NCBI GenBank assembly: GCA_008973525.1
Contig: WACJ01000058.1
Location: 186,001-250,000 of the forward strand
Direction: 5' to 3'
DNA length: 64,000 nucleotides
Source: Stenopsyche tienmushanensis
Taxonomy: Eukaryota; Arthropoda; Insecta; Trichoptera; Stenopsychidae
Position 1 is the first letter of the stretch, and every line of letters starts with the position of its first letter. Under the pieces are notes generated by a model. It ran no database searches, was not told the DNA's origin, and saw only the letters and a program-made list of their open reading frames with translations. This document shows, in pieces, positions 49,523-59,560 of this stretch. The translations under genes were made by a program, and so were the position numbers.

Positions 49523-49654
49523 TTAATTGTTTCTGTCTTTGCTATCGTCCCCTGAATTTTGGGTTATCTCAGATGGCATATCTATCAAATTTGCCCCACG
49601 AGTCTCTTCTTCTACCAAATATTCCATATACTCTCCTGCGAGATCATTCAAGGC
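49523..49654 (-). CDS. Possible short terminal exon, unidentified
   Basis: The minus strand is open for 43 codons to a TAA at 49523-49525, reading EYMEYLVEEETRGANLIDMP then SEITQNSGDDSKDRNN. It is acidic and polar, unlike the surrounding low-complexity frames. The internal GATCTCGCAG could serve as splice acceptor. No family recognised. Confidence 0.25.
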   Translation of the reverse strand, partial: ALNDLAGEYMEYLVEEETRGANLIDMPSEITQNSGDDSKDRNN

Positions 49655-52600
49655 TTAGAGCATTTCTTATTCAGGATTGTAATTTGGAAATACAATTAAT
49701 ATATTTTTATTTTTGTTAACATTATATACATGACATAAAAACTGTTGTTTATTTAGGTTTGTCTCAATTTACTAATAATGCTAATAAGAATAGTTTTTGT
49801 ACAAAGCATTCTGACCAATACATCCCAAAATATATTCAGTTACGTAGCAAAGATCATTCAATGGGCAGTTCTGATGACCTCAGTTGAATTTGTTTAAAAA
49901 TAAAATGGATGCACAAAGATCCATTAAAATGTAAAGACATTTTTAGATTCATCAATATTTTGTCCCTATAATATTTTTTAGATATTTTTTGCGACGTTTT
50001 TCGATGACATAATGAATCCAAAATAGTAAAAAAATCTCCACGTCTATTTAACGCATTGTTTAATAAGTTCTTAGAATATATTTGGAAGAAATTGCGAAAA
50101 AATGACCCCAAATGAAGAAAAAGGCTTAAAAAGGAAAAGTCCTACAAACTTATTGAGTAATTTGTTATATTATAGAAATGCCGTGTTCATAAAAAATACC
50201 TGAGTGATAAAGTTATAATGGAAAAATAAATTCAAATTTTATTTTGAAATGTTATTCATTTTTTTTTATTTTGACGAGTTAATAAAATACTTAAAATTTT
50301 TGGTTGTGATTCAGTATTGGCACTTTTGTATAGTGCACAGTATAACTGCATCTCGGGTATAAAGTCTAAATCCACTGTATTTCAGCCATACTTCACTTAC
50401 CTAAAATTTTAACCAAATTATAAATAGTATACAGCGAAATAATGATATTAATAGATCAATTTCAGTTTTTGAGTTCAAATTAGGCTTTTTTTCAAAAAAC
50501 AAAATATATTTCATAATTTTTTTTTTAATTACCTAGTAAATTAAAAAAAAAACAATATTCCCAAAGAAATAACCTGAAGCAAAATGAAATTATTGAAGGT
50601 AATTAATCGAATAGAAACGACGTTATCAGGCGACAGCATTTGAATTGCAACGTTGCCGTATTATTTTGTGCCGCCTCGTTTATCGCTTTCGCCATAAAAG
50701 CGGCAACGCCGCACGGCTCTGTCATATAACAGCTCGCGCCGCCATCCTATTTATTTCCATTCGCAAGACTCTCGAACTTTCAATGTTCCGCGCGCATTTT
50801 TCGGAGCGTTGGGAATTAAATTGACATAACATTAATTAACATAACGTAATCTTAAACTAAGTACATGGACAATATATTAACTTAAATTATTGACTTTCAT
50901 GGGTTGATGACCTTGACCGTGCATTAACGACAGTGCGACGCTTTTTTATCTCGACCTACAGACCTATATGCTGTCTCTTTTAGTCTCCGCCGTTATATAA
51001 TGCGCGCGAAAGAGATACAACATTGCGCTTGTGTTGCAGACAATCGCATCATTTGTCAATATGAGCTCGCTTATACAATTTGAATTATTTATTTTGACTG
51101 CATACCTTTCGATTACATTGTTTTTTTTTAGCTAATTAATTAAAGTAAAGTTAACGCAACACCTTCGACATTAACTCATTCTGATCCGAGCGCAAAATTA
51201 TTCCACATTAACATGTAAAATAAAACACTATCGTGAAATATAAACCGATTTCTTTTTATTTCAGGAATTATCGTATATGCAACTATTATATACAAAATAA
51301 AATATATGCGGACATAATGCAAAACGTGACACCGTGTTAAATATACAATTTCATCAGGTGATCATTTTTTATACCCCTCGGGATAAATAAAGAATCTTTA
51401 ATACTTGAATGATTATCCAGCATCCAATTGTAGTCGACTATAGGTTGATATTACCAATAATGTTGGTTATAGTCCAAATATACATTTTTTTGTTAAATCA
51501 AACATCAATAGGACTTCAAGCTCTACGCTTAGCACAATTACTATTTTTTCAACTTTTTTTTATAACCGCAAAAGGTAAATAGATATTAAATTAATGTGTT
51601 AATTCAGTATATTCACACACTATCATCGCCATATTAAAACAGTATAAATATTCAATTTTAGGATCATATCGACATACACAGCAAAACATATTTTTATCGC
51701 GTCGCATATGGATAATTTGAGCCTCTGTAATCCCATTTTGTTTGCTTCCACAAATTATCTCTATTTCAGTTGACATCCTTATTAGGTCACAAACAACCCA
51801 CCCCATCTCATTAATTCAGTCATACACGAGGCGTCAGAATGTTCAAAAGAATCCCTTGATTACATTTAATACAATATCTCTTAAAGAATTTCAACCAGCC
51901 TTTAAGAAATTCAAGTAATTAATATTGTTATTCCATGCAAAATTTTCTATTTTATATATTCTTTGAATTCAATTTCATCTAGCGTATTTTCATGGATTCT
52001 GTTTTCATTCTTCCGAGAATCTATTTCATACGAAACACTCATTCGTTGATATTATATTACTTTACATTCTATTTCCAACCCTTTGTCCCTATAAAATGAG
52101 TGGGTGTGACTTTATATGACCGAAAACCTGTTAATACAAGAATCAGGACACTTTTTTGAAAAAGTCATTTACTCAAAGAATATAATCTTAATCGCATAAA
52201 TTAGTTCTAGGATTATAACATAAGCCACCCTAAGGAAAATACTTCACTTTTGAAGATTTTGCCATTAAAATGGCTAACAATTTTACTTTAGTGATTTTTG
52301 GGGTGAAATTTCTCGAAATAGAGCTAAGATATCAAACAACACGAATAAGATGGCATACTATAATCCTCTAAATTAAATGCATTTCTTCGATGATATTTTT
52401 GCAAATTTAATAAGAAGAACAGACAGACATACACTTAGTCATTTAATTTTGATATTAATATGATTTTATTATTGGCCATTATAAATAAGGGTAGCTTTGG
52501 AATATGATTTGACTCTTTTTTAATATAAAAAGCTTCCACCATTAAGTATTGAAAACTATATTTAGATCAAATGATCTATGGTAGGAAACAATATTTTTTA

Positions 52601-53920
52601 TAAGCGTATTATAGTCGATCTAATCTTATAACTGGAGTGGCTTATGGGATTTTCCGCTACTTTTTGAAAGCTATTAAAAACTTCTTTCTGTTAACAGTAT
52701 TTCATCTACCAACAGAAAGTAATTTTTTACCCAATAAAAGCTTACGAAAGCTATATTCGTTTAGAATTATGAATAAATACATCCCTTTAAAAGGCAAAAA
52801 TACTTACATTATAAAAAGACCATTCATTAGTATCTTGTTTTAAATTAGTGATGATTTTCATTTAAGTCGAAATTTCTCTAATATTTCTATTTTTTAAAAA
52901 TGTTAAAAATAGTCGAACATAGTATCCAACTGGGATTTTAAAAAGAAAACACAGGGAAAGATCCTCTCAGAAATCTTTCTCTAGGGGTTGTTTTTGTGGC
53001 CTTGTTAATGCTTTTAAAGGATAGCATCGACATTTTTTTTAATAAAACAATTTCATCGGTCGATGAAACACACAATGTATAAAAGTTTTATCTTTATGCG
53101 CACCCCCCGAGAGTAATATGTATATTTTCAACCCCCTGCTTAAAACACTCACACTTTGATTCATTCACCACATTTTTCTACACAAAAAAACTTCAACACT
53201 GTACTCTTAATACGATCCAGAGTATTTTGTAGATTGAAATCCCACACATAATCGCAGATTTGAAGCAAATTCAATTTACGTCACAATAAAGAGTTTCCAA
53301 AGAAAAGTCGGTCTTTGTGATAAAATGCGCATCCCATTCTTACTCCTTACCGATAATATTAATTTACCAGGTGTTTTGAGTTAAATTGTTTCCTTTTACG
53401 GAAACAAGAATTGCATATCCTAATAATATAAACATGAATTTTGGAATCAGGTTTAAGGTCTCTCGAGTTTGCTTAATACTATCCAACTCTGCAGTATTTG
53501 TATTGCTATATATTTAATTTCATATTAAATCAAATAAATAAACCATAAAGTGGTGACGGGAGCGCTAAGCGCAACTCCGTAACCGCATTTACACTTACAA
53601 ACGGACGGCCTCCTCGGGTCCGTTTACTATCGGTTCGTAGAAGAGATCCACATAGGAGGGAAACGGGAGCCAAGAAAGCATGACTATTGGCTCCAATTCT
53701 TTACTTGTCACACCAAACCGCAGGAGAGACATTCAGTCGGTTCCGAAAGACTGGTTCTGACTGATTGACTAAAACTAGTAAATTTTCAATGAATTCATTG
53801 ATATCGACTTAGTAAAAATGCCATATATTATAATGCTTGATTCGGATAAATATTCATGCTTAAATAAAAGTAACAAAATGTACGGAAATATATATATTCT
53901 TATAATAATTACAAACATAA
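49655..53920. other. AT-rich DNA with one GC-richer CpG patch
   Basis: About 50620-51070 is richer in CG dinucleotides (GTGCCGCCTCG, GGCAACGCCGCACGG, AATGCGCGCGAAAGAGATAC) but has no long frame. It could be a promoter region or an old repeat. Another patch at 53550-53760 holds AAACGGAC...GTCCGTTT arms around 53605-53631. Nothing else recognised. Confidence 0.4.
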
Positions 53921-53923
53921 AAT

Positions 53924-55666
53924 CTAATCAGAACTATCATCGCTATAGGAAGAAAAGGGAGATGGATTATTTTCGGGAGAATCTACATTTTCAAACGAAG
54001 CTAAATTCGAGCTGCTGGGTCGATCCAATTTGGATTTGCCGGAAGATCCAGGTACGATCACAACATCCTGCGATTTGGATTTCTTGATCTCTTCTTCGTA
54101 CATCGTTTCGTAGCAGCGGATGGCTTCTTCGATGCCTTCAGTGACTTGCACGCTTCTTTCCATGATCGGATCGTGATCTTTACAGAGGGCTATTGCTGAT
54201 CTTATCTGCGAAAAGAACGCGTTGTACACTTTCAAATTGAGGACTTTCCCGGGCTCTCGCTTGCTATCGTCGGGGAGTGGACTCGGCTGTTCTCTTATCA
54301 GCTTCTGAATGTCATCGATGGAGAGTTCTTCTCCGCGCATCGTTAAATATTCTTCGACACGGTCTTCTCCTATACCGTCGATCCCCGCTTCTTTCGCCAT
54401 GCGGACTATGTCTTTTTTTATTTCGAGCACGTCTGTGAAGGTTTTGGAGTCGTCCACGACTTCCGGACAGAGTTTTTGCCAGGCGTTGTTGATGGTGGCC
54501 TGCGATACTGCTTCCCAAGCCGATGCTAAATTTTCAATGGCGTCGTTCATTTGATATTTCTTCCAGATGTTGAACCAAGTGTGCGATTTTTCTTTTTCTA
54601 TTCCGTTGAGGATAAACTGCATCGCTTGACGCAAATATAATGCCCTGAATGTCAGATTTACATTCTGTTCGATCGGTTGTAGAGCATTGGAGGTGTACAG
54701 TGGTAAAAATATGACTTTGATATTTGGACAGATGTCTTCCATCAATTTTGGATGACCCGGGACGCTGTCCACGATTAATAAGGCCTTGTTGGGTTTGTTC
54801 TTCTTTTTGAGGTATTCTTCTATGGCGGGCCCGACGTAGTCCTGCATGTAGTCGATGCAGATGCTTCCGGTCATCCAGGATTTGCGATTCGTTTTGTAGT
54901 ACACGGGGAAGTCTATCTTTTTGAAGGATTTTTTCGTGGGGTAGATCATGCAGGGTTTCAATTTGAAGTCGCCGGTTGCGTTTCCTCCGAGGACGAGAGT
55001 CATGCTATCTTGTATTACTTTGAAGACGAACGCGTGTCCCGGAAGCTTCTTCCAGTAGAGTATGGTCTCGTCGAAGTTGAAGAGCTGGTCTGCAGAATAG
55101 CCTTCTTTCTGAATGATTTCCATCAGTTGGTTTTTGAACTCGTGAACGACGGTCTGATTTGTGCTGAGTCCTTCTTCGGGCATGTTGGTCGGGGGAAGAT
55201 TGTAGCGTCTGCGAAAATGGCCGAACCAGGTTTCGCTGGCGTTGAATGGTTCAGGTTCTTTTTGGTTTCGATCTTCGTTGGTGTTTTCGACTCGCTGTTC
55301 TTTTAAAATGTTCCAAATTTCGCGCGCTTTCCGCTGGATCGTATACTGGGAGAGGTACGTGTGTCGTGCCCTCTGATCTTCTATCCATATGTTCAAGATC
55401 CTTTCCATTTCTTCCATCAAGTAGCTCCTTACCCTGGTTATGGTGTGACAGGCGCCGACGGTTTGCACCATTTTTTTGATTTTCTCCCTATTTTTCCAAA
55501 TTTCGTTTACGTTTCTTTCCGATACGCCATAAAAACGGGAAATCACCGGAGTGGTTTCTCCCCTTTCTTTCAGTTTTACGATGTCGAATTTGAGATCCAG
55601 GGTTATGCGTCGTCTGCGACCCTTTTGGAAGAGCGACGTCGATTGAATCGGTCGCTTGGTCGCCAT
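53924..55666 (-). CDS. Tigger1/TIGD1-like transposase-derived protein, copy 1
   Basis: An intact intronless ORF of 580 codons from the ATG at 55666. This ATG has context CAAAATGG, its protein begins MATKRP like its neighbour's MASKRP, and it places the first catalytic Asp at residue 199 in both. An upstream in-frame ATG at 55753 would add 29 residues. Order: basic KGRRRR (about 15-19), N-terminal helix-turn-helix (about 20-67, LDLKFDIVKLKERG), CENP-B-type DNA-binding region (about 79-156, WIEDQ), DDE domain (about 193-396) with FDETILYWKKLPGH (D199), LLIVDSVPGHPKL (D300) and FLPLYTSNALQPIEQNVN (E333; the family usually has Asp), then a Ser/Asp-rich tail ending SYSDDSSD. Pogo-superfamily proteins bind DNA and excise transposons, or after domestication serve as nuclear DNA-binding factors. 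No terminal inverted repeats are visible around it. It is GC-richer than copy 2. A host nuclear DNA-binding role is inferred. Confidence 0.85.
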   Translation of the reverse strand: MATKRPIQSTSLFQKGRRRRITLDLKFDIVKLKERGETTPVISRFYGVSERNVNEIWKNREKIKKMVQTVGACHTITRVRSYLMEEMERILNIWIEDQRARHTYLSQYTIQRKAREIWNILKEQRVENTNEDRNQKEPEPFNASETWFGHFRRRYNLPPTNMPEEGLSTNQTVVHEFKNQLMEIIQKEGYSADQLFNFDETILYWKKLPGHAFVFKVIQDSMTLVLGGNATGDFKLKPCMIYPTKKSFKKIDFPVYYKTNRKSWMTGSICIDYMQDYVGPAIEEYLKKKNKPNKALLIVDSVPGHPKLMEDICPNIKVIFLPLYTSNALQPIEQNVNLTFRALYLRQAMQFILNGIEKEKSHTWFNIWKKYQMNDAIENLASAWEAVSQATINNAWQKLCPEVVDDSKTFTDVLEIKKDIVRMAKEAGIDGIGEDRVEEYLTMRGEELSIDDIQKLIREQPSPLPDDSKREPGKVLNLKVYNAFFSQIRSAIALCKDHDPIMERSVQVTEGIEEAIRCYETMYEEEIKKSKSQDVVIVPGSSGKSKLDRPSSSNLASFENVDSPENNPSPFSSYSDDSSD

Positions 55667-55850
55667 TTTGATGTAAAACGCTGCCACGAATGGCGCTGCG
55701 ATCACAATAAAAGTAACCGGCGGTCGCGATAAACGCGACAACACTGCTGCCAATGTTACCTAGTCAGTGGGGGACACTGTGGAGGCATAACAACTCACAC
55801 CGCCACCTCGCGGGCTCTTTGGCAACTTCCGACAATACAATCCGCCAAAC
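55667..55850 (-). promoter_or_regulatory. GC-rich upstream region of copy 1
   Basis: Bases about 55740-55825 contain CpG-bearing sequence (ACACCGCCACCTCGCGGGCT) unlike the AT-rich surroundings, directly upstream of the ORF. It also encodes the optional 29-residue extension (a hydrophobic run FIVIAAPFVAAFYI). No TATA box is assigned. Confidence 0.3.
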
Positions 55851-57465
55851 TAAATTATAATACAAACGACATATCCAATATAAAATAATCTAACTATTCA
55901 AATAACATTTTCTACATTTTTTTCATAATTATAACGCATACAAAATAGATATTCGATACAAAATTAATTCGTCACGTTTAGTCGTACCGCGTCGCATTTG
56001 TGTGCGGAGTAGTGCGCTCTCGCTCGCGCAATACTGGCAGTCATAATGCGAAAGCGAGAAGGATATACTTTCAAGTCGTATTTACGAGGTCCAATGGATA
56101 GTATACACGAAACAGACTACGTCTCATCGTGAACATCAAACTGTTCCGCGTTCATCGTAGAATATTACATAAATCTTAATCAAATTAGCCATATATTATT
56201 AAAAAGACCAGAAAATATTGTCGCGTTTTAAATCCTTAAGAAAAACTATAAAAAAACGATACATACATTATTTTTAAACAAACTTTATAGGAACGCTTAA
56301 AAATTGGGCATTTGAGTCCATGACCTTTTATTATTCGGATCTCATCAAGCATTTTTAAACACGTTCTTGACGTATTGACCAAATAGAGAATGTTGAAGGT
56401 ATCTGAAGAAACGATAATGTGTAAAAGTCAAATTCTGTAAATACTGGACAAGACATAACTGCCTATCAAATTAATATCAGCCCTAGGGGTGTCATGAAGG
56501 AGTATGATCTTTCATCCACAATATTTTAAAACTGTTCATTCAAATGGCTAAATCAGTTTCTTTAACATGTCATGTCAGAGAAAAATTGATTGAGATTCAT
56601 CCAACACCTATTTATTTTTTACAGTGCCCACCAGAACAAGTGTTAGCAATTTATAGCACCACATCTTTATCTACATCCGAAGGAAAATTCTCAGACAATA
56701 TTGGAAAATAATTGCATTTTAGAATCCGAGCCTATTTATCGGATGAAAGAACTTCCGAAATACGTTTCGATTCTCATCGAAGATTCGCCCTTCGAACTGT
56801 CCACGCTCGGTTATTTTTTTATAATCCTTGCCAGAATTTTCCCAGAGAGAATCTCATTTTTTCTGGCTTTGTGTGGTTCTTGGAATATCCAAGGTCTATA
56901 AACAAATTGTTTACACATCCATGGCATAACTTATGCCGGTATATTTTCACATCCTGCTCTTAAACATGAACGAAGAGCGACCTTCGACGGTCACTATGAC
57001 TAAAATCACGACCTGAACATATCCTCGCCTTCTCATGGTCACCTGTTAATTTTAATTATGATAAATCGCTTTCAATATTTGGTTTTATTTATCTTGTACT
57101 TGTACACTAAATCTTATACTTTCTTGTAAGACTTGAGACAAAATTCATAATTCAGAATGTATTTGTCCATTTCTTATTTTTCAAGTAATCAGATGATATA
57201 TTTAATGTAAAGTAAATCCCAGGTATAATATTAAGCCAGATACAACTATGTAACCATGCAAAACATCAGTTTTTTTGTCCGATTTTAAAATCAATCCAAA
57301 ATAAAGGGATATCTTAAGGGTATTGGGATGGGAACTTACCCTTCCAAATATATGTTTGTTAGAAATAAATAATAGGCTATGCGTAAATAAATTAATAATT
57401 TAATTTATATGCTGCATTACAATATTAAGCTTCGAATATGATATATTAACATTATAATATATGGA
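55851..57465. other. Spacer between the two transposase-derived genes
   Basis: AT-rich with two patches. At 56018-56060 an imperfect inverted repeat, TCTCGCTCGCGCAATA and TAATGCGAAAGCGAGAA, lies around a 10-bp loop. At about 56625-56900 a coding-like segment is listed separately. No terminal inverted repeat was recognised on either side of copy 1. Confidence 0.4.
56625..56901 (+). other. Coding-like segment after a splice-acceptor-like site
   Basis: TATTTATTTTTTACAG precedes 56625. One frame reads CPPEQVLAIYSTTSLSTSEG then KFSDNIGK and stops at 56709-56711. A second frame is open onward to 56901 (ESEPIYRMKELPKYVSILIE, DSPFELSTLGYF). A third frame is open too, so the signal is ambiguous. No family recognised. 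Confidence 0.2.
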
Positions 57466-57570
57466 TTAAAAATCATTTTCGCTAGAGTCAGATTTGGTTA
57501 TAGAAATGGGTACATATTCGATATCAATTTTATTCTCAACCTCTCCTGTTGTTTGATTGCAATCGTTCAT
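57466..57570 (-). pseudogene. Out-of-frame C-terminal tail of copy 2
   Basis: Overlapping the end of copy 2 in another frame, the minus strand is open for 34 codons ending in TAA at 57466-57468: NDCNQTTGEVENKIDIEYVP, then ISITKSDSSENDF. The acidic Ser/Asp ending parallels the SYSDDSSD end of copy 1. The simplest reading is that the ancestral protein ended here and a small indel between the last IKVEPDE motif and this segment moved the stop upstream to 57536. A sequencing or assembly error would give the same picture. Confidence 0.5.
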
Positions 57571-59386
57571 CGGGCTCTACTTTGATAAAAATGAATTCCG
57601 AAGAAGTGGTAGCTATTTCGTTTTCTTCAAATGTGTCGGACTCCGTCTTGATAGCTATGGGTGTTGAGGTATCGATGGTTGTTTCGTCGAGCTCTGGCTC
57701 CAATTTAATTGGGACGGATGCTGTAGAAGAAGTAATTGATTTTGCGAGATCAGTTTGATCGGTTTTCTTCGCAAGTTGTCGTTGACTAGGAAGCTTAAGT
57801 TTTTCTTCTTCGTATAACTGTCTGTAGCATTGTACAAGTTCTTCGATGCGATTACAGACTCGTCCGCTTCTTTCCGTATCGGGATCGTTGAGTTTCAGAA
57901 TACTGGTGGCTGCTTTAATTTTGATGAAAAATCTCTTCAAAGTCTTTACTGTGAGACCTTTGCCAATTTCGGCTGATGGTCGTGCTCTGTGTCTCTTTAT
58001 AATATCTTGGATGTCTTCTATCGTCTTTTTGTCCGTACTGGCTGCTAAATATTCTTCAACTTTGTTTTCGTCGACATTTCCAATTCCAGCTTCGATAGCC
58101 AAGCGTACAATCTCATTTTTGATTTCTACCTCTTCTGTTAATGGTTTTGAGTCTTCGAGCGCTTCAGGGATTATTTTCTGCCATGATATATTCAATATTG
58201 ATCGCGATACACTTTCCCAAGCTTCTCTTATACATTCTACTGCGTCTAACATCTGATATTTTTTCCATGCTGACACCCATGTTAATGCTTTATTGTTATT
58301 GCGTTCTATAATAATGTGTCGCAAGGCATTGCGCAAATAGAAAGCGCTGAAAATAGTATTGACGCCTTGTTCCATGGGTTGTAATGTGTTAACTGTGTAT
58401 GCTGGCAAAAATACAACTTTGATATTAGGGAAAGCTGTTTCAATTAATTTTGAATGACCAGGAGCACTGCTGACGATGAGCAAAGCGCGATTATCTGCCC
58501 CAAACTTTGCATTGAGATAGTTGTTGATTGCTGGGCCAACATGGTTTTTCATATAATCGAGACAGATGATATCCGTCATCCAAGCATTGTGATTCGACTT
58601 ATAATATACTGGGAAGTCTACTTTTGATGCGTTTTTCAACGTCATAGGAATATTTTTGTGATAAATTAAACATGGCTTGAATCTAAAATCCCCACTTGCA
58701 TTGCCACCAAGAACAAGAGTCAAGCGCTTTCTGGATATTTCATACTCGAATAAGTGTCCAGGTAGTTTCTTCCAATAGAGAACCGTCTCGTCGAATGTGA
58801 AAATTTGATCAGAATTATATCCTCCAGAATATATAGTATTTTTAAGCTCTTCCAAATACATCTGAACATCCACATCGATCAGGGTAGAATTGTGCTCAAC
58901 ATTTATGTTGTACAATTTGTACCGTATGCGAAAGCTTTCATACCATTCATGGTTCGGGACGAAGACTTCGCCTTGCATGAATCTCTTCGCCGATTTGCGA
59001 TGTTGCTCCTTGAGAGTGTTCCAAATGGTGTGCGCCTTCTCTTGGATCACGCTCTCAGAGAGAGGACAAAAACGCGTCATTTGATCCTCGATCCAAACAT
59101 TCAGGATCATCTCCATTTCTTTCAATATGCTCTTACCGCGTCCTTTCGTTGGCACATTCGTGAAGCTTCCGACGTCCACCAGTCTTTGAGCCATCTTCTT
59201 TATCTTCTCTTTGTCCCTCAAAATGGTTGCAATCGTCGAGGACGGCAAGTCGAAGAGCGCAGCGATATCAGAAAACTTCTCCCCCCTCTCCTTTTGATTC
59301 ACAATGTCAAGTTTCAATTCTAATGTTATCGTCTTCCTCTTTTTCTTTGGGAAAGAACCCTCTGAGGCGGGACGTTTGGACGCCAT
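57536..59386 (-). CDS. Tigger1/TIGD1-like transposase-derived protein, copy 2 (catalytic Asp lost)
   Basis: Intact intronless ORF of 616 codons, tandem to copy 1 in the same orientation and 1.87 kb upstream of its start. Order: nuclear-localisation-like PKKKRK (13-18), helix-turn-helix (about 19-66, LELKLDIVNQKERG), CENP-B-type region (about 84-156, WIEDQ), DDE domain (about 193-405), coiled or charged C-terminal region, acidic tail. It shares long blocks with copy 1 (DETVLYWKKLPGH, LTLVLGGNASGDF, DFPVYYK, WKKYQM). Motifs: FDETVLYW (D199); LLIVSSAPGHSKL with Ser306 where the second catalytic Asp should be; LQPMEQGVN with Glu339 in place of the usual third Asp. It is therefore predicted unable to cut DNA, while the DNA-binding modules are kept. 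The tail holds three psi-K-x-E motifs (IKLE 560, IKTE 579, IKVE 601). The C-terminus appears frameshifted. An AATAAA lies at 57533-57528. A host DNA-binding or regulatory protein is inferred. Confidence 0.85.
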   Translation of the reverse strand: MASKRPASEGSFPKKKRKTITLELKLDIVNQKERGEKFSDIAALFDLPSSTIATILRDKEKIKKMAQRLVDVGSFTNVPTKGRGKSILKEMEMILNVWIEDQMTRFCPLSESVIQEKAHTIWNTLKEQHRKSAKRFMQGEVFVPNHEWYESFRIRYKLYNINVEHNSTLIDVDVQMYLEELKNTIYSGGYNSDQIFTFDETVLYWKKLPGHLFEYEISRKRLTLVLGGNASGDFRFKPCLIYHKNIPMTLKNASKVDFPVYYKSNHNAWMTDIICLDYMKNHVGPAINNYLNAKFGADNRALLIVSSAPGHSKLIETAFPNIKVVFLPAYTVNTLQPMEQGVNTIFSAFYLRNALRHIIIERNNNKALTWVSAWKKYQMLDAVECIREAWESVSRSILNISWQKIIPEALEDSKPLTEEVEIKNEIVRLAIEAGIGNVDENKVEEYLAASTDKKTIEDIQDIIKRHRARPSAEIGKGLTVKTLKRFFIKIKAATSILKLNDPDTERSGRVCNRIEELVQCYRQLYEEEKLKLPSQRQLAKKTDQTDLAKSITSSTASVPIKLEPELDETTIDTSTPIAIKTESDTFEENEIATTSSEFIFIKVEPDERLQSNNRRG

Positions 59387-59560
59387 TATTATTTTGAGGT
59401 TAAAAGTACAAATGTCAAAATGGAATATTACTTAGCGCGACCGTAACAAAACGACCACACGCCGCGCCGGTCGCGGCTGGACTGATTGTTACTCCACCAA
59501 GCGGCATCGAACCTAACTTAATTCACATACGACCATAACTTTGTTCATACGCATTAAAGT
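59387..59560 (-). promoter_or_regulatory. GC-rich upstream region of copy 2
   Basis: About 59430-59515 is CpG-rich (ACACGCCGCGCCGGTCGCGG) inside very AT-rich DNA, immediately upstream of the copy-2 ATG (context AATAATGG). It is a likely promoter/5'UTR region; no core elements are assigned. Confidence 0.35.

Noticed and set aside
53924..55753. Plus-strand frames inside the copy-1 gene (54309-54554, 55010-55306, 55361-55732 and others)
   Set aside because: They are shadows of the real minus-strand ORF, which carries the domain motifs.
57549..59323. Plus-strand frames of up to 172 codons inside the copy-2 gene
   Set aside because: Antisense shadows of the 616-codon minus ORF; no family motifs.
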